Source: an uncultured Burkholderiales bacterium
Lineage (GTDB): Bacteria; Pseudomonadota; Gammaproteobacteria; Burkholderiales; Burkholderiaceae_C
Assembly: GCA_903844775.1 (NCBI GenBank)
Contig: CAIMUZ010000174.1
Coordinates: forward strand, 1-53,430
Length of the DNA: 53,430 nt
Direction: 5' to 3'
Positions within the stretch are counted from its first letter, which is position 1, and the number at the start of each line of letters is the position of its first letter. Below, piece by piece: positions 37,603 to 48,121 of this stretch. The translations under genes and the position numbers were made by a program. The notes beneath the pieces were generated by a model. The model was not told the origin of the DNA and did no database searches. It was given only the letters and a program-made list of their open reading frames with translations.

Positions 37603-38568
37603 TCAAGTGTGATTTGAGGAGGGATGGGCGTCGGACTTCGCTTGTCGAGCGTGCCACCAAACCAACCACTGCCCAACGATACCTTTGCGAAAAAGCATGA
37701 CCACGATGATAAATACCAGACCCTGTACGATTTGGATCATTTCAGGCGTGGAGACCATCATGTGTTCCAGCACCACCACCAGGATTGCGCCAATCAAAGG
37801 ACCCCACAGCGTTTGCATGCCGCCAACAATGCAAATTAGCAGTGCATCACCCGAGGTACCCCAGCCTACATCAGTGAGCGTGGCCAGCCCAAATGATATG
37901 ACTTTGACACTGCCTGCCAAACCAGCAAGAGCCGCAGATAAGGTAAAAGCAATCAGCTTGTAACGATTGACTTGATAGCCCAAAGAAATCGCTCGCGGTT
38001 CGTTGTCACGAATTGCGGTAAGCACTTGGCCAAATGGTGAATACACAATTCGCCATATGCACCAAAATCCAAAGCCAATGAGTGCCAAGCTTACAAAATA
38101 AAGCGTTTGGTTATCAGCAGTGTCAATGAATCCCAGGAACACAGGTCTTGCCACATTTTGCAATCCGTCCTCACCACCGGTAAATGGCAATCGCAAGGCC
38201 AGAAAATAGATGACTTGCGCAAAAGCCAGCGTGATCATTGAGAAGTAAACGCCTTGTCGACGAATGGCCAACAAACCCGTTAAAAAACCCAAAGCGGCCG
38301 ATACGCCAACACCCGCAAGAATGCCAATCAGGCCCTCACCTGTCCAAGTCTTCAAGACGTAGCCGGCAATGTAGCCCGCTGAGCCAAAGAACATGGCGTG
38401 GCCAAAGGATAGCAATCCCGCATAACCCACCAAAAAATTCACAGATGCAGCCAACAAAGCAGCGCACAACATTTTGATGATGAACAGGGGATAGGCGACG
38501 AAAGGCGCAACCAAAAAAGCAACGCCCACAATCAGCCACAACAAATATTTGTAAGTCAGAGATGACAT
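37603..38568 (-). CDS. livM: ABC transporter permease LivM-like 2
   Basis: LSFGHAMFFGSAGYIAGYVLKTW; CIVGGMQTLWGPLIGA. Confidence 0.9.
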   Translation of the reverse strand: MSSLTYKYLLWLIVGVAFLVAPFVAYPLFIIKMLCAALLAASVNFLVGYAGLLSFGHAMFFGSAGYIAGYVLKTWTGEGLIGILAGVGVSAALGFLTGLLAIRRQGVYFSMITLAFAQVIYFLALRLPFTGGEDGLQNVARPVFLGFIDTADNQTLYFVSLALIGFGFWCIWRIVYSPFGQVLTAIRDNEPRAISLGYQVNRYKLIAFTLSAALAGLAGSVKVISFGLATLTDVGWGTSGDALLICIVGGMQTLWGPLIGAILVVVLEHMMVSTPEMIQIVQGLVFIIVVMLFRKGIVGQWLVWWHARQAKSDAHPSSNHT

Positions 38569-38579
38569 GAATAAACCTT

Positions 38580-39461
38580 TCACTGACTGCGACCAAACAG
38601 CCCATTGGGGCGTACGGCCAGCATCAGAATCATGACCACAAAAATAACCACACTGGCACCTTCAGGATAGAACACCTTGGTCAAGCCCTCGATGATGCCT
38701 AGACCAAATCCCGTCACGATAGAGCCCAAAATTGAACCCATGCCACCAATCACCACCACGGCAAACACCACAATGATGAGGTTGCCGCCCATGAAAGGAC
38801 TGACCTGGTAAATGGGGGCAGCCATCACCCCACTGAATCCGGCCAAGGCCACCGCAAATGCATAGGTCAGCATCAACATACGCGGGACATTGATGCCAAA
38901 AGTGCGCACCAAATTAGGATTTTCATTGGCAGCTCGCAAGTAAGAACCCAACTTGGTTCGGTCAATAAAGAACCAGGTGCCAAAACATGCCACCAAAGCC
39001 ACCACAATGACCCACAGGCGATACATGGGCACGAAGGTTAGAGACAAATCAACACCACCAGGCATTGGGTTCGGATAAGGCTGGCCACCAATGCCAAATT
39101 TGTACTTCACCAAGCCCTCTATCAAAATGCCCATGCCCACCGTTAACAGAAGCGCATAAACATGATCGAGATGGTACAAATGCCGCAGAAAAAATCTCTC
39201 GATCAAGAGCCCTGAAAAGCCGACAACCAGGGGCGCCAGAAGCAGTGCCCACCAGTAACTCAGGCCCCAAACATCTAACAGCACCCAAGCCACCAGTGCG
39301 CCCAACATGTATTGCACACCATGCGCAAAATTGACCACGTGCAAGAGACCAAAAATGATGGCCAAGCCCAGGCTCATGAGTGCATAAAAAGAGCCGTTGA
39401 TCAAGCCCAAAATAACTTGACCAACCAAAGCTGAGGTCGGTACGCCAAAGATTGTGTCCAT
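38580..39461 (-). CDS. livH: ABC transporter permease LivH-like 2
   Basis: LAIIFGLLHVVNFAHGVQYMLGA; VVIGGMGSILGSIVTGFGLG. Confidence 0.92.
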   Translation of the reverse strand: MDTIFGVPTSALVGQVILGLINGSFYALMSLGLAIIFGLLHVVNFAHGVQYMLGALVAWVLLDVWGLSYWWALLLAPLVVGFSGLLIERFFLRHLYHLDHVYALLLTVGMGILIEGLVKYKFGIGGQPYPNPMPGGVDLSLTFVPMYRLWVIVVALVACFGTWFFIDRTKLGSYLRAANENPNLVRTFGINVPRMLMLTYAFAVALAGFSGVMAAPIYQVSPFMGGNLIIVVFAVVVIGGMGSILGSIVTGFGLGIIEGLTKVFYPEGASVVIFVVMILMLAVRPNGLFGRSQ

Positions 39462-39494
39462 GTTTTTAATCCAAAGATGAGAGGTTCAGCGGGC

Positions 39495-40211
39495 TCATAA
39501 ACCAAGCAATCGCTCGATGCGGTCTCGGTTACCTGCAATGTCTTGCTGATGAAATGTTTCAACCACCTGACCCTCTTCAATCACGTAAAAGCGATCTGCA
39601 AAACGCGATGCAAATCTAAAATTTTGCTCCACCATCAGCACCGTGAATCCTCTACTTCTCAACAAGCTGATCACTTGCCCAATGCGTTCCACAATGACCG
39701 GCGCCAAGCCTTCTGTGCATTCATCGAGCAACAGCAGTTTGGCGCCAGTGCGCAAAATTCGCGCAATGGCTAACATTTGCTGCTCGCCGCCAGACAACTT
39801 GGAACCTTGACTGGTGCGGCGCGCTAGTAAGTTAGGAAATAAATCGTAAATTTCTTTGATGCTCAGTCCGCCCGGTTTCAAGATAGGTGGAAGTAAGAGA
39901 TTTTCTTCTGTGCTCAGACTAGAAAAAATACCTCGCTCTTCCGGGCAGTAAGCCACGCCCAGGTGTGCAATGGTTTCCGGGGGCATGCCCGCAGTCGATT
40001 GACCATGAATTTCAATCAAGCCCTCTCGGCGTGACAACAAGCCCATAATGGCGCGAAGTGTTGTGGTTTTACCTGCGCCATTACGACCCAGCAAGCAAAC
40101 AATCTCCCCTTCATTGACTTCAAGTTGGATGTGATGCAACGCTTTTGTTTCGCCGTAGTGTCCGGACAATGCTTGAACATTCAAAACCACATTGGGTGTT
40201 GACTCAGTCAT
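39495..40211 (-). CDS. livF: ABC transporter ATP-binding protein LivF-like 2
   Basis: LGRNGAGKTTTLRAIMGL, LSGGEQQMLAIARIL, LLLDECTEGLAP; ATG 40211 with GGAGG. Confidence 0.92.
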   Translation of the reverse strand: MTESTPNVVLNVQALSGHYGETKALHHIQLEVNEGEIVCLLGRNGAGKTTTLRAIMGLLSRREGLIEIHGQSTAGMPPETIAHLGVAYCPEERGIFSSLSTEENLLLPPILKPGGLSIKEIYDLFPNLLARRTSQGSKLSGGEQQMLAIARILRTGAKLLLLDECTEGLAPVIVERIGQVISLLRSRGFTVLMVEQNFRFASRFADRFYVIEEGQVVETFHQQDIAGNRDRIERLLGL

Positions 40212-40959
40212 GACCACCTCCCATGTAGGCGTCCATCACCAGGGGGTTGCGTGAAACTTCATCGTAAGTTCCTTCCGCTAACACTTCTCCAGATTGCAAC
40301 ACCGTCACTCGGTCACACAATTCTGAAATGACTTTCATGTTGTGCTCGACCATCAAAACCGTTCTACCTTTTGCCACTTGTCGAATGAGTTGCATGACCG
40401 GCGCAATATCTTCATGCCCTAATCCCGCCATGGGTTCGTCCAGCAATATGAGTTCTGGCTCCAAGGCAATGGTGGTTATCAACTCCAGCACCCTTTTACG
40501 ACCGTAAGAAAGCTCGCCCGCATTGACATAGGCCCACTTCTCTAGTCCCACCATGGCAATCAACTCCAATGCCCGTTGGTTCAAGTTATCCAGAACCGTG
40601 TGGCTGCGCCAAAAGGTGTAGTGCCAGACAGTTTTGCGTTGCAGTGCTACACGGACGTTTTCAAGAACAGTGAGTTGTGAGAACACTGCCGATATTTGAA
40701 ACGAACGAACCAAACCCATGTTGGCCAAAGAAGCCGGATCGCTACCTTCAATGTGACGACCATTGAAAAGAATGGTGCCTGCTGTTGGCTTTAAAAAAGT
40801 GGTGAGCAAATTGAAGCACGTGGTTTTACCCGCACCATTGGGGCCAATCAGCGCATGGATGCTGTGCCGACGAACGTGAAGGTTCACACCCTTGACCGCA
40901 TAAAAACCACGAAATTGCTTGGTTAATCCCTTAGCCTCCAAGATGAAGTCTTCACTCAT
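40204..40959 (-). CDS. livG: ABC transporter ATP-binding protein LivG-like 2
   Basis: GPNGAGKTTCFNLLTTFLKPT, LSYGRKRVLELITTIA, LLDEPMAGLGHED. Confidence 0.92.
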   Translation of the reverse strand: MSEDFILEAKGLTKQFRGFYAVKGVNLHVRRHSIHALIGPNGAGKTTCFNLLTTFLKPTAGTILFNGRHIEGSDPASLANMGLVRSFQISAVFSQLTVLENVRVALQRKTVWHYTFWRSHTVLDNLNQRALELIAMVGLEKWAYVNAGELSYGRKRVLELITTIALEPELILLDEPMAGLGHEDIAPVMQLIRQVAKGRTVLMVEHNMKVISELCDRVTVLQSGEVLAEGTYDEVSRNPLVMDAYMGGGHD

Positions 40960-40982
40960 TCGTCAAGCCCCCCTTCGATTTT

Positions 40983-41732
40983 TTACAAAAATGCATGTGT
41001 CACACCACCATCAACTTTAATGCAATCGCCAGTGACCCAGCTACTTTCAGCAGATGCCAAATAGCAAACAGCGGAGGCAATGTCTTCAACAGTGCCTAAG
41101 CGTCGCATCGGCGTTTTGGAAATCCGTTTTTCAACCATCGATGCATCAACATTCACACCAACGCCTTCTGTGGGCACAGAACCTGGCGCCACGGCATTAA
41201 CTCGAATACCCCTGGGCCCAAAGTCAACCGCAGCTGATCGGGTTAGTCCCAACACCCCCGACTTCACACCGCAATACACCATAGCTTGCGGAATACCCAG
41301 AAAGGCTGCCGCCGAGGCGACATTGATGACGCTGCCCCCTTTGGTCATGAAATCTGCAGCAACCTGCATCCCCCAAACCACTGAGAACAATCCTGTGCCC
41401 ACCATGCGTTGAAGCATTTCGGGCGTAATGTCTTCGATGGCGCCGTAACGAACCCACATGGCGTTGTTGACCAAGATGTCCAAGCGGCCATAGCGTGCAT
41501 GCAGATTTGAGGCGGCATCGAACAGCGTGGCACGCTGAGCCACATCGCCGCCATAAGCCACAGCTTGGCCACCTTTCGCAATGACCTCTTCTGCGGCTGC
41601 TTCAGCCAAGTCAAGTTTTAAATCAATGATGCCAACCACTGCGCCTTCACGCGCCAATTGATTGACGACACCACGCCCAATGCCACGAGCACCACCGGTG
41701 ACCAAGGCCACTTGTCCTTCAAATCGATTCAT
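40983..41732 (-). CDS. SDR-family oxidoreductase
   Basis: VTGGARGIGRGVVNQLAREGA, YCGVK, VTGDCIKVDGG. Confidence 0.9.
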   Translation of the reverse strand: MNRFEGQVALVTGGARGIGRGVVNQLAREGAVVGIIDLKLDLAEAAAEEVIAKGGQAVAYGGDVAQRATLFDAASNLHARYGRLDILVNNAMWVRYGAIEDITPEMLQRMVGTGLFSVVWGMQVAADFMTKGGSVINVASAAAFLGIPQAMVYCGVKSGVLGLTRSAAVDFGPRGIRVNAVAPGSVPTEGVGVNVDASMVEKRISKTPMRRLGTVEDIASAVCYLASAESSWVTGDCIKVDGGVTHAFL

Positions 41733-42654
41733 CTTCAATTCCTTCTTTCATTGTCACCGGAGCTGCATTTTGAGAATGCCCATCGGCAAACAAAACGTCA
41801 AGCAGGCCACGCGCGTCCAAACCATTGAGGGCTATCAATGCCCCACTGAGAGGGTCATCACTTTTGAGTAAATTCCCACTGTCACGAATGCTTGTGACAT
41901 AGAGCGTGCTCAGATCTTCGCCACCAAAACAAGGGCACGTTGGATAGGGCACGGGCACCTTGATCAGCTGAACTAATGCGCCCTCTGACGAAAAACAAGC
42001 CACATGACCCGTTAAAACCATCGCTACCCAAAGCCTGCCTTCAGCATCGACTGTGGCCCCATCTGGGCCAGAATCGAAGAGGCGGGTGTCAATGAAATTT
42101 TCTCGAGGGCCCACTTCACCCGTTCTAGGCTCATAGGCATAGCGCCAAATTTGGCGGGCTAGACTATCGGCAAAATACAACCAACGACCATCGGGGCTAA
42201 AACAGGTGGTGTTGGACACACAAAAGCCTCGATCTATTTCTTTGACCGAGCCAGTGGCTTCAATTTGATACAGCATCGCATGCTGCTCATGCCTACCCAA
42301 AACCAAAGAGCCTAGGCAAAGCCGGCCCGCCTTGTCGGTACGTCCATCGTTCAGTCGCATGCGTTCAGCGGGGTGTTCAATGGCAATAAAAGAAGTGAAG
42401 CTGCCAGTGCTTGTGTCCAAAAACTGTAGATCGTTTTGTAAGGCCACCAAGATGCGCCCGCTTTCACACAAAGCAATAGAGCCAATGTCGTGAGGCGTAT
42501 TCCAACTTTGATAAGCACCAGACTCAGGTTGAAGACGCTGCACCAAACGACGACGTGAGTCGATCCAATAGAGACATTGATCGCGACTGTCCCACAGCGG
42601 TGATTCACCTAAGTCGTCCCGCTGGGGTAACACAATGTCAATGGTCAATGGCAT
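41719..42654 (-). CDS. SMP-30/gluconolactonase family protein (putative lactonase)
   Basis: LGESPLWDSRDQCLYWIDSRRR, RMRLNDGRTDKAGRLCLGS, SPDGRWLYFADS. Confidence 0.9.
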   Translation of the reverse strand: MPLTIDIVLPQRDDLGESPLWDSRDQCLYWIDSRRRLVQRLQPESGAYQSWNTPHDIGSIALCESGRILVALQNDLQFLDTSTGSFTSFIAIEHPAERMRLNDGRTDKAGRLCLGSLVLGRHEQHAMLYQIEATGSVKEIDRGFCVSNTTCFSPDGRWLYFADSLARQIWRYAYEPRTGEVGPRENFIDTRLFDSGPDGATVDAEGRLWVAMVLTGHVACFSSEGALVQLIKVPVPYPTCPCFGGEDLSTLYVTSIRDSGNLLKSDDPLSGALIALNGLDARGLLDVLFADGHSQNAAPVTMKEGIEDESI

Positions 42655-42690
42655 AGGGTCAATTGCACAGGTTTAGATCAAGAATTTGAA

Positions 42691-44343
42691 TCACGCAATA
42701 TCGGTGGACAATTTAAAATCTTTGAAGCGTTCACGCAAAGTGGTTTTTAGCAATTTTCCAGTTGCTGTATGCGGCAACTCGTCTACAAAAATGACATCGT
42801 CTGGTAACCACCAACGCGCAACCCGATGACTCAAAAACGCCAACAATTCATCAGAGGTCACTTCTTGATTTGGTTTTTTAATCACAATCAGTAATGGACG
42901 TTCTTGCCACTTGCTGTGGGCCACACCAATGACGGCCGCTTCCTGAACGCTGGGATGACCCACGGCTGCATTCTCAAGGTCAATCGAGGAAATCCATTCG
43001 CCGCCAGACTTAATCACATCTTTAGAACGATCTGTAATTTGAACAAAGCCATCAGGGTCAATATAGGCTACATCTCCTGTACTGAACCAGCCTTGCGCAT
43101 CGAGTGCAGTGCCAGCTTCGCTGCCAAAGTAGCCTGATAAGACCCAAGGCCCGCGCACACGTATTTCACCAACAGACTTTCCATCATGGGGCAAGCGCTG
43201 GCCTTCTGCGCCAAAAACAGCCACTTCAACACCAAAGATAGCCCTGCCTTGACGAGCCTGAACATCAAATCTTTCTTGCAATGTGATGCCCTGATGTTTG
43301 GGCAGCAAATTGGCCACCGTGGCAACCGGACTGGTTTCAGTCATGCCCCAGGCCTGAATGACAAATACGCCCAGTAAGTTTTCAAACTTTTCAATCATCG
43401 CCCGGGGTGCAGCGGAACCTCCCACCACGACACGTTGAAGTTTCAAAGACTTGAGATCAATCTGATTTGAATTCTGCTCAATGTATTGAAACAGACCCAG
43501 CCAAACTGTTGGCACACCCAAAGAAAATGTACACCCTTCATTGACCATCCTTGCAAATAATTTATCGCCTGTTAAGCCTGAACCGGGCAAAACCAATTTG
43601 GCGCCACACATGGCAGAGGCGTAAGGCACGCCCCATGCATTGACATGAAACATGGGTACCGACAACAAAACCGAGTCGCGCGCAGACAAAGCCAAACCAT
43701 CGGTTGCACAAATGGCAAACGAATGAAGCAATGTAGAACGATGGCTGTACAACACACCTTTAGGATTGCCTGTGGTACCCGAGGTATAGCACATGGACGA
43801 CGCTGTTTCCTCGTCCAAAGCAGGCCATTCGTAATGGTTGGATTGGTTCGCAATCAGAGACTCATAGCAATGCAAATTGGGCAAGTCAAGCGCAGGCATT
43901 TGATCAGGACGGCACAGCGCAACATACTTCTTAACAGAGGTAAGTTGGGGTGCTAATTTCACCAACAAATCGCCAAAATCCAAATCAAAAAAAACGATCC
44001 CATCTTGGGCATGGTTCAGTATGAAGGCAATTTGTTCTGGAAACAGTCTTGGATTGACGGTGTGCAATACAGAGCCAACGCCCGCTACGGCATAGTACAA
44101 CTCCAAGTGTCGGTCCGTGTTCCAAGCCAAAGTTGCCAAGCGATCGCCGGCGCCTACACCCAGGCTGGGCAATGCATGCGCCAATTGCGAAGCACGCTGA
44201 GCCACGGTTCGCCAATTGCTGCGGCGCTCTTCGCCCCCGTAAAGATAAGACACAATTTCAACATCGCCGTGGTAGGTGGCGGCATGGGTCAGCAAACTCG
44301 AAATAAGCAGAGACCTTTTTTGCATTAATCCATGAAGACTCAT
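42691..44343 (-). CDS. AMP-forming acyl-CoA ligase
   Basis: [63 protein letters not shown]. Confidence 0.95.
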   Translation of the reverse strand: MSLHGLMQKRSLLISSLLTHAATYHGDVEIVSYLYGGEERRSNWRTVAQRASQLAHALPSLGVGAGDRLATLAWNTDRHLELYYAVAGVGSVLHTVNPRLFPEQIAFILNHAQDGIVFFDLDFGDLLVKLAPQLTSVKKYVALCRPDQMPALDLPNLHCYESLIANQSNHYEWPALDEETASSMCYTSGTTGNPKGVLYSHRSTLLHSFAICATDGLALSARDSVLLSVPMFHVNAWGVPYASAMCGAKLVLPGSGLTGDKLFARMVNEGCTFSLGVPTVWLGLFQYIEQNSNQIDLKSLKLQRVVVGGSAAPRAMIEKFENLLGVFVIQAWGMTETSPVATVANLLPKHQGITLQERFDVQARQGRAIFGVEVAVFGAEGQRLPHDGKSVGEIRVRGPWVLSGYFGSEAGTALDAQGWFSTGDVAYIDPDGFVQITDRSKDVIKSGGEWISSIDLENAAVGHPSVQEAAVIGVAHSKWQERPLLIVIKKPNQEVTSDELLAFLSHRVARWWLPDDVIFVDELPHTATGKLLKTTLRERFKDFKLSTDIA

Positions 44344-44882
44344 GCAGACTCCTTTTTGATTTGCAAGCTGGCAAACAATTCGTATACAGCATCGCGCGGA
44401 AAGCGACCGCCTGTAGGCTGCCTCAATTCAAAGCTTTCTGACGTCAAAGGACCTGGCAACTGAGTTTTTCGCTGCCAGTCGTACACCACAGTTCGGGCAG
44501 CAACACGCCACTCGCCATGGCGTTTTTCAAATCGGTCGACATAGCGGCCACACAACATAGTTTCCTGGGGTTGTCCTTTTGCATCGATCTCTTCTTGATA
44601 GGCAGTGAAATACGACTCGACAGCAGCCACATCGCCATGCAACTCAATCAGAATATTGCTGATTTGATGCACCATTCGACCCGCTTGTTGCAGTTTCACC
44701 AAGGCCATGTCAATGAAGCCGCTTGCTGTCCCTTTATAGGCGCCGTGATTGTCGGTGGCATCCGGCCAATAGGCTGCGCGTAATGCTTTTTCCTCTAATC
44801 GATCAATCCCTCGGCAATAAAGAAACAAGCAATCTCGAATGGCTTCTCTGTCAAGCAGCGTTTGTAGGGTGTACTGGGTCAT
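44340..44882 (-). CDS. SnoaL/NTF2-like domain protein
   Basis: LLDREAIRDCLFLYCRGIDRLEEKALRAAYWPDATDNHG; HQISNILIELHGDVAAVESYF. Confidence 0.85.
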   Translation of the reverse strand: MTQYTLQTLLDREAIRDCLFLYCRGIDRLEEKALRAAYWPDATDNHGAYKGTASGFIDMALVKLQQAGRMVHQISNILIELHGDVAAVESYFTAYQEEIDAKGQPQETMLCGRYVDRFEKRHGEWRVAARTVVYDWQRKTQLPGPLTSESFELRQPTGGRFPRDAVYELFASLQIKKESA

Positions 44883-44900
44883 CTTTTGATCTCCTATGTT

Positions 44901-46991
44901 TCAAAGGTCTGCCTGTAAAGTAATGACAGCATCAAGGCACACGGCTCCCTTTTGTTGAACCAACATGGGATTGATGTCAATACTTTGCAATTGGTCTGCA
45001 TGTGCCATGGCAAATTCAGACAAACGGCACAACGCGTCAATGACCGCCGATTCGTCGGCAGGCTGACTCCCGCGCCAGCCTCGTAACAAGGCCGTCGAGC
45101 GTACTTGATTCACCAAGGCTTGCGCCCTGAGAGTTGTGAGAGGCGCCGAAGCCAGAGCCACATCCCGGAACAACTCGACTGCCGTGCCACCTGCACCGTA
45201 CAAGATCATGGGGCCAAAAGTAGGGTCGACTTGCACCCCCAAAATAGTTTCAACGCCACCCTTGACCATGGGTGTGATGAGGACACCATCGAGCCTGGCA
45301 GTGGGTACATGAAGTTGGGCACGGGAAATTAAAGTGTCAAAGGCTATTTTGACTGCCGCAGCGTCTTGTAAATTGAGTAGCACGCCACCCATTTCTGTTT
45401 TATGCAAAATATCGGCAGATGCAATTTTGGCAACCACCGGAAATCCAATTTCAGCAGCAAACTTGACAGCAGCTTCCGACGTACTACAAACCTGCTCTGG
45501 CAGCACCGAAAGGCCCGCCATCTTGAGAACGTTTTTAGCCGCCACTTCTGTGCCCACATCTTTCAAAGCTGAAACCTTTGCTTGCGTGCCAGGCAATGTG
45601 TACAAATTATTGCGTCGATCGGCCATTCGTGCGGCTGCACCCATTGCCACCATCGCACGCGTCGGATCTGCAAACACAGGAATACCAATGGCTTCTAATT
45701 TCTCATTTGACTCAGGGGACGACAACATGACCAACACCAAATCTTGATGGGGATACTGAATTCTCAACTCTGCCAATCGATCAATGGTGCTGGCAAAACG
45801 CGCTGGCGCCAAACCAGAATGCGCCAAGTATGCAAACACGGTACCGTAATCACCATGTGCCATCATGATTTCGATGGTACGTGGTACACCATCGGGCAAA
45901 GAAGTGACTTGCGCTGTCATGTCCAGCGGGTTGGCGGCCACAGCAAACGGTAACAAAGCTTTTGAAGCTGCCACAGCATCTGGTGTCAAGGCCGGCATAC
46001 TGAGACCAAGATCGCCCGCATGGTCGGCCATGAGCACGCCAATGCCACCCGAACCCGTAATGATGCCAATCGCTTGATTGGGCGGCAAACGGCCAGTGAC
46101 GGTGCAGTAGTAGGCTATGTCTAACATTTCCTCAATTGAATTGGGACGATATGCGCCACATTCCTGAAAGACCACGTCAAAGACCGCATCGTTACCCGCT
46201 AAAGAGCCCGTATGCGTGCTTGCAGCGGCTGCCCCCAACTCTGTGCGACCCACCTTCATCACTAAAACTGGTTTTCCAGCGGCTGCCGCCTTTAACAAAG
46301 CGGCGCGCAAACGCTGTCCATCTCGGCATGATTCCAGGGCGGCACAAATGACTTTGGTTTCAGGATCTTCCGCCAAGTAATCGATGCATTCAGCCACATC
46401 AATGTCGGCCTCATTGCCCGTGGCAATGATTTTACTGAGACCCAAACCGCGCAAAGTGGCCATGCCGTAAGCGCATGAACCAAAAGCACCGCTTTGAGTT
46501 GCCAATGAAATTGAACCGCTGCGAGGCTGCAAGCCATATAGCGCTGTAGAGAATGTGGCGAAGTACCGTGTCTCGACATTGAGCAAACCCAAAGAGTTGG
46601 GGCCCAGCATTCTCACACCAGCATCACGGCACATGGCCTTGAGCTTGTCTTGTGCCTCGCGGCCCTCGTCGCCCATCTCAGCAAATCCCGATGTCAGCAC
46701 AACGACGCAGCGAACACCTTTTGCAATCGATTCACGAACTGCAGATTCGACGCCAGGCGCAGGCACCACGACCACTGCTTGATCAACGGATCCAGGAATA
46801 TCCAGCACGCTGCCATACGCAGGCAAGCCTTGAATTTCTGTAGCACCACTTTTGTTGATGGGATAGATGGCACCTTCAAACTTGGCTTCTAACAAAAAAC
46901 GAAGCAAGCGTCCCCCAATGCGATCAGGGTCGGAAGAGGCACCAATGATCGCAACAGATTGCGGAACAAAGACAGGCTGAAGGGAGTGCAT
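44901..46991 (-). CDS. NDP-forming acyl-CoA synthetase (ACD/Pat-like, fused alpha-beta, ATP-grasp)
   Basis: SVAIIGASSDPDRIGGRLL, GPNSLGLLN, ATQSGAFGSCAYGMA, THTGSLAGND, ATP-grasp C-terminus. Confidence 0.92.
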   Translation of the reverse strand: MHSLQPVFVPQSVAIIGASSDPDRIGGRLLRFLLEAKFEGAIYPINKSGATEIQGLPAYGSVLDIPGSVDQAVVVVPAPGVESAVRESIAKGVRCVVVLTSGFAEMGDEGREAQDKLKAMCRDAGVRMLGPNSLGLLNVETRYFATFSTALYGLQPRSGSISLATQSGAFGSCAYGMATLRGLGLSKIIATGNEADIDVAECIDYLAEDPETKVICAALESCRDGQRLRAALLKAAAAGKPVLVMKVGRTELGAAAASTHTGSLAGNDAVFDVVFQECGAYRPNSIEEMLDIAYYCTVTGRLPPNQAIGIITGSGGIGVLMADHAGDLGLSMPALTPDAVAASKALLPFAVAANPLDMTAQVTSLPDGVPRTIEIMMAHGDYGTVFAYLAHSGLAPARFASTIDRLAELRIQYPHQDLVLVMLSSPESNEKLEAIGIPVFADPTRAMVAMGAAARMADRRNNLYTLPGTQAKVSALKDVGTEVAAKNVLKMAGLSVLPEQVCSTSEAAVKFAAEIGFPVVAKIASADILHKTEMGGVLLNLQDAAAVKIAFDTLISRAQLHVPTARLDGVLITPMVKGGVETILGVQVDPTFGPMILYGAGGTAVELFRDVALASAPLTTLRAQALVNQVRSTALLRGWRGSQPADESAVIDALCRLSEFAMAHADQLQSIDINPMLVQQKGAVCLDAVITLQADL

Positions 46992-47006
46992 GATGGTTAG
47001 AAAATG

Positions 47007-48119
47007 TCAGGTTGATTCGGACAAAGTTTGTACAGTTAGCCAGTCAAGGCATTCTGAAGACCCACCCTGTTGCAAGCTGCCATTCATGGCTTGCATCGCA
47101 AGGCGAGCGACTAACGACTCCCAGCTCATGCCCATACCACCATGCAATTGAATAGAAGACTCCGCAACCAATCTTGCCAGACCCGCCAGGTACAGCTTTA
47201 TCAAAGTTATTTTGTAGGGGTCATCGTTCAGACCGTGCTCATCGATGTGCTCGATATGATTGAGCACTAAGCCTCTCGCATTTTCATACGCCACGTACAT
47301 TTCGACTGTGCGATGTCGCAAGGCTTGGAAGCTAGACAAAGCTACGCCAAATTGTTGACGCGTGTTGAGATACTCAATGGTCAATTCAATCATGGCCGCA
47401 GCGGCGCCCACCGTTTGAACACACGACATCAAAGCACCCACTTGTCGCGCTTTTGAAATCGCGCTGACAGCAGCAGCCCCTTGGAGCAACAACTGATCGG
47501 CAGAAATCGTGAGTCCGCTCAGCGCAACATCCCCATACTGACGGTCATCAACACCGGTATAACGCTTAACCCGACTTGCCACTTGAGTCCAGGGAAGCAT
47601 GACCAACCTAGAGTCTTGCGATGCCAGCTCACGCGCACGAAAAAGCACATGTGTGGCGGGCTCAGACAAATCAATGGCCAATAAATCACCTTGCAATACA
47701 AGATTTGCATCGACCCAAGGCGCGGTCACGCGACCAGGCCCTTTTTCGCCCGCATCCAATGCGGTACAAACAGATACCTCTCCCAACATCAGCGCGTTCA
47801 ATAATTCAGCGGCTTGCCTGTGTGCTTTAGCAGCAGTTAAAAGAACTGGCGCAACGGCACAGCGATCGACCAGTGGTGCGCCATGGCCTTGACGGGCAAC
47901 GGCCTCCAAGATGGCTGCTAAATCTTGAACTCTTGCACCCACACCCCCGTCGTCTTCAGCAACGATGACGCCCTGCCAACCCAAGCCCAACATTTGTTGC
48001 CATTTTGAGGAGGGTGTATTTTCATCGGATGGCACAGTTTTCAACACATCTTCTTGCGCTAAGCGCAAGGCTGTATCGTAGAGATCTCCCGCAAAAAGCG
48101 GCGTGGAACGAAACGACAT
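47007..48119 (-). CDS. Acyl-CoA dehydrogenase family protein (subunit 1 of pair)
   Basis: YLNTRQQFGVALSSFQALRHRTVEMY, SIQLHGGMGMSWESLVAR. Confidence 0.9.
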   Translation of the reverse strand: MSFRSTPLFAGDLYDTALRLAQEDVLKTVPSDENTPSSKWQQMLGLGWQGVIVAEDDGGVGARVQDLAAILEAVARQGHGAPLVDRCAVAPVLLTAAKAHRQAAELLNALMLGEVSVCTALDAGEKGPGRVTAPWVDANLVLQGDLLAIDLSEPATHVLFRARELASQDSRLVMLPWTQVASRVKRYTGVDDRQYGDVALSGLTISADQLLLQGAAAVSAISKARQVGALMSCVQTVGAAAAMIELTIEYLNTRQQFGVALSSFQALRHRTVEMYVAYENARGLVLNHIEHIDEHGLNDDPYKITLIKLYLAGLARLVAESSIQLHGGMGMSWESLVARLAMQAMNGSLQQGGSSECLDWLTVQTLSEST

Positions 48120-48121
48120 GC

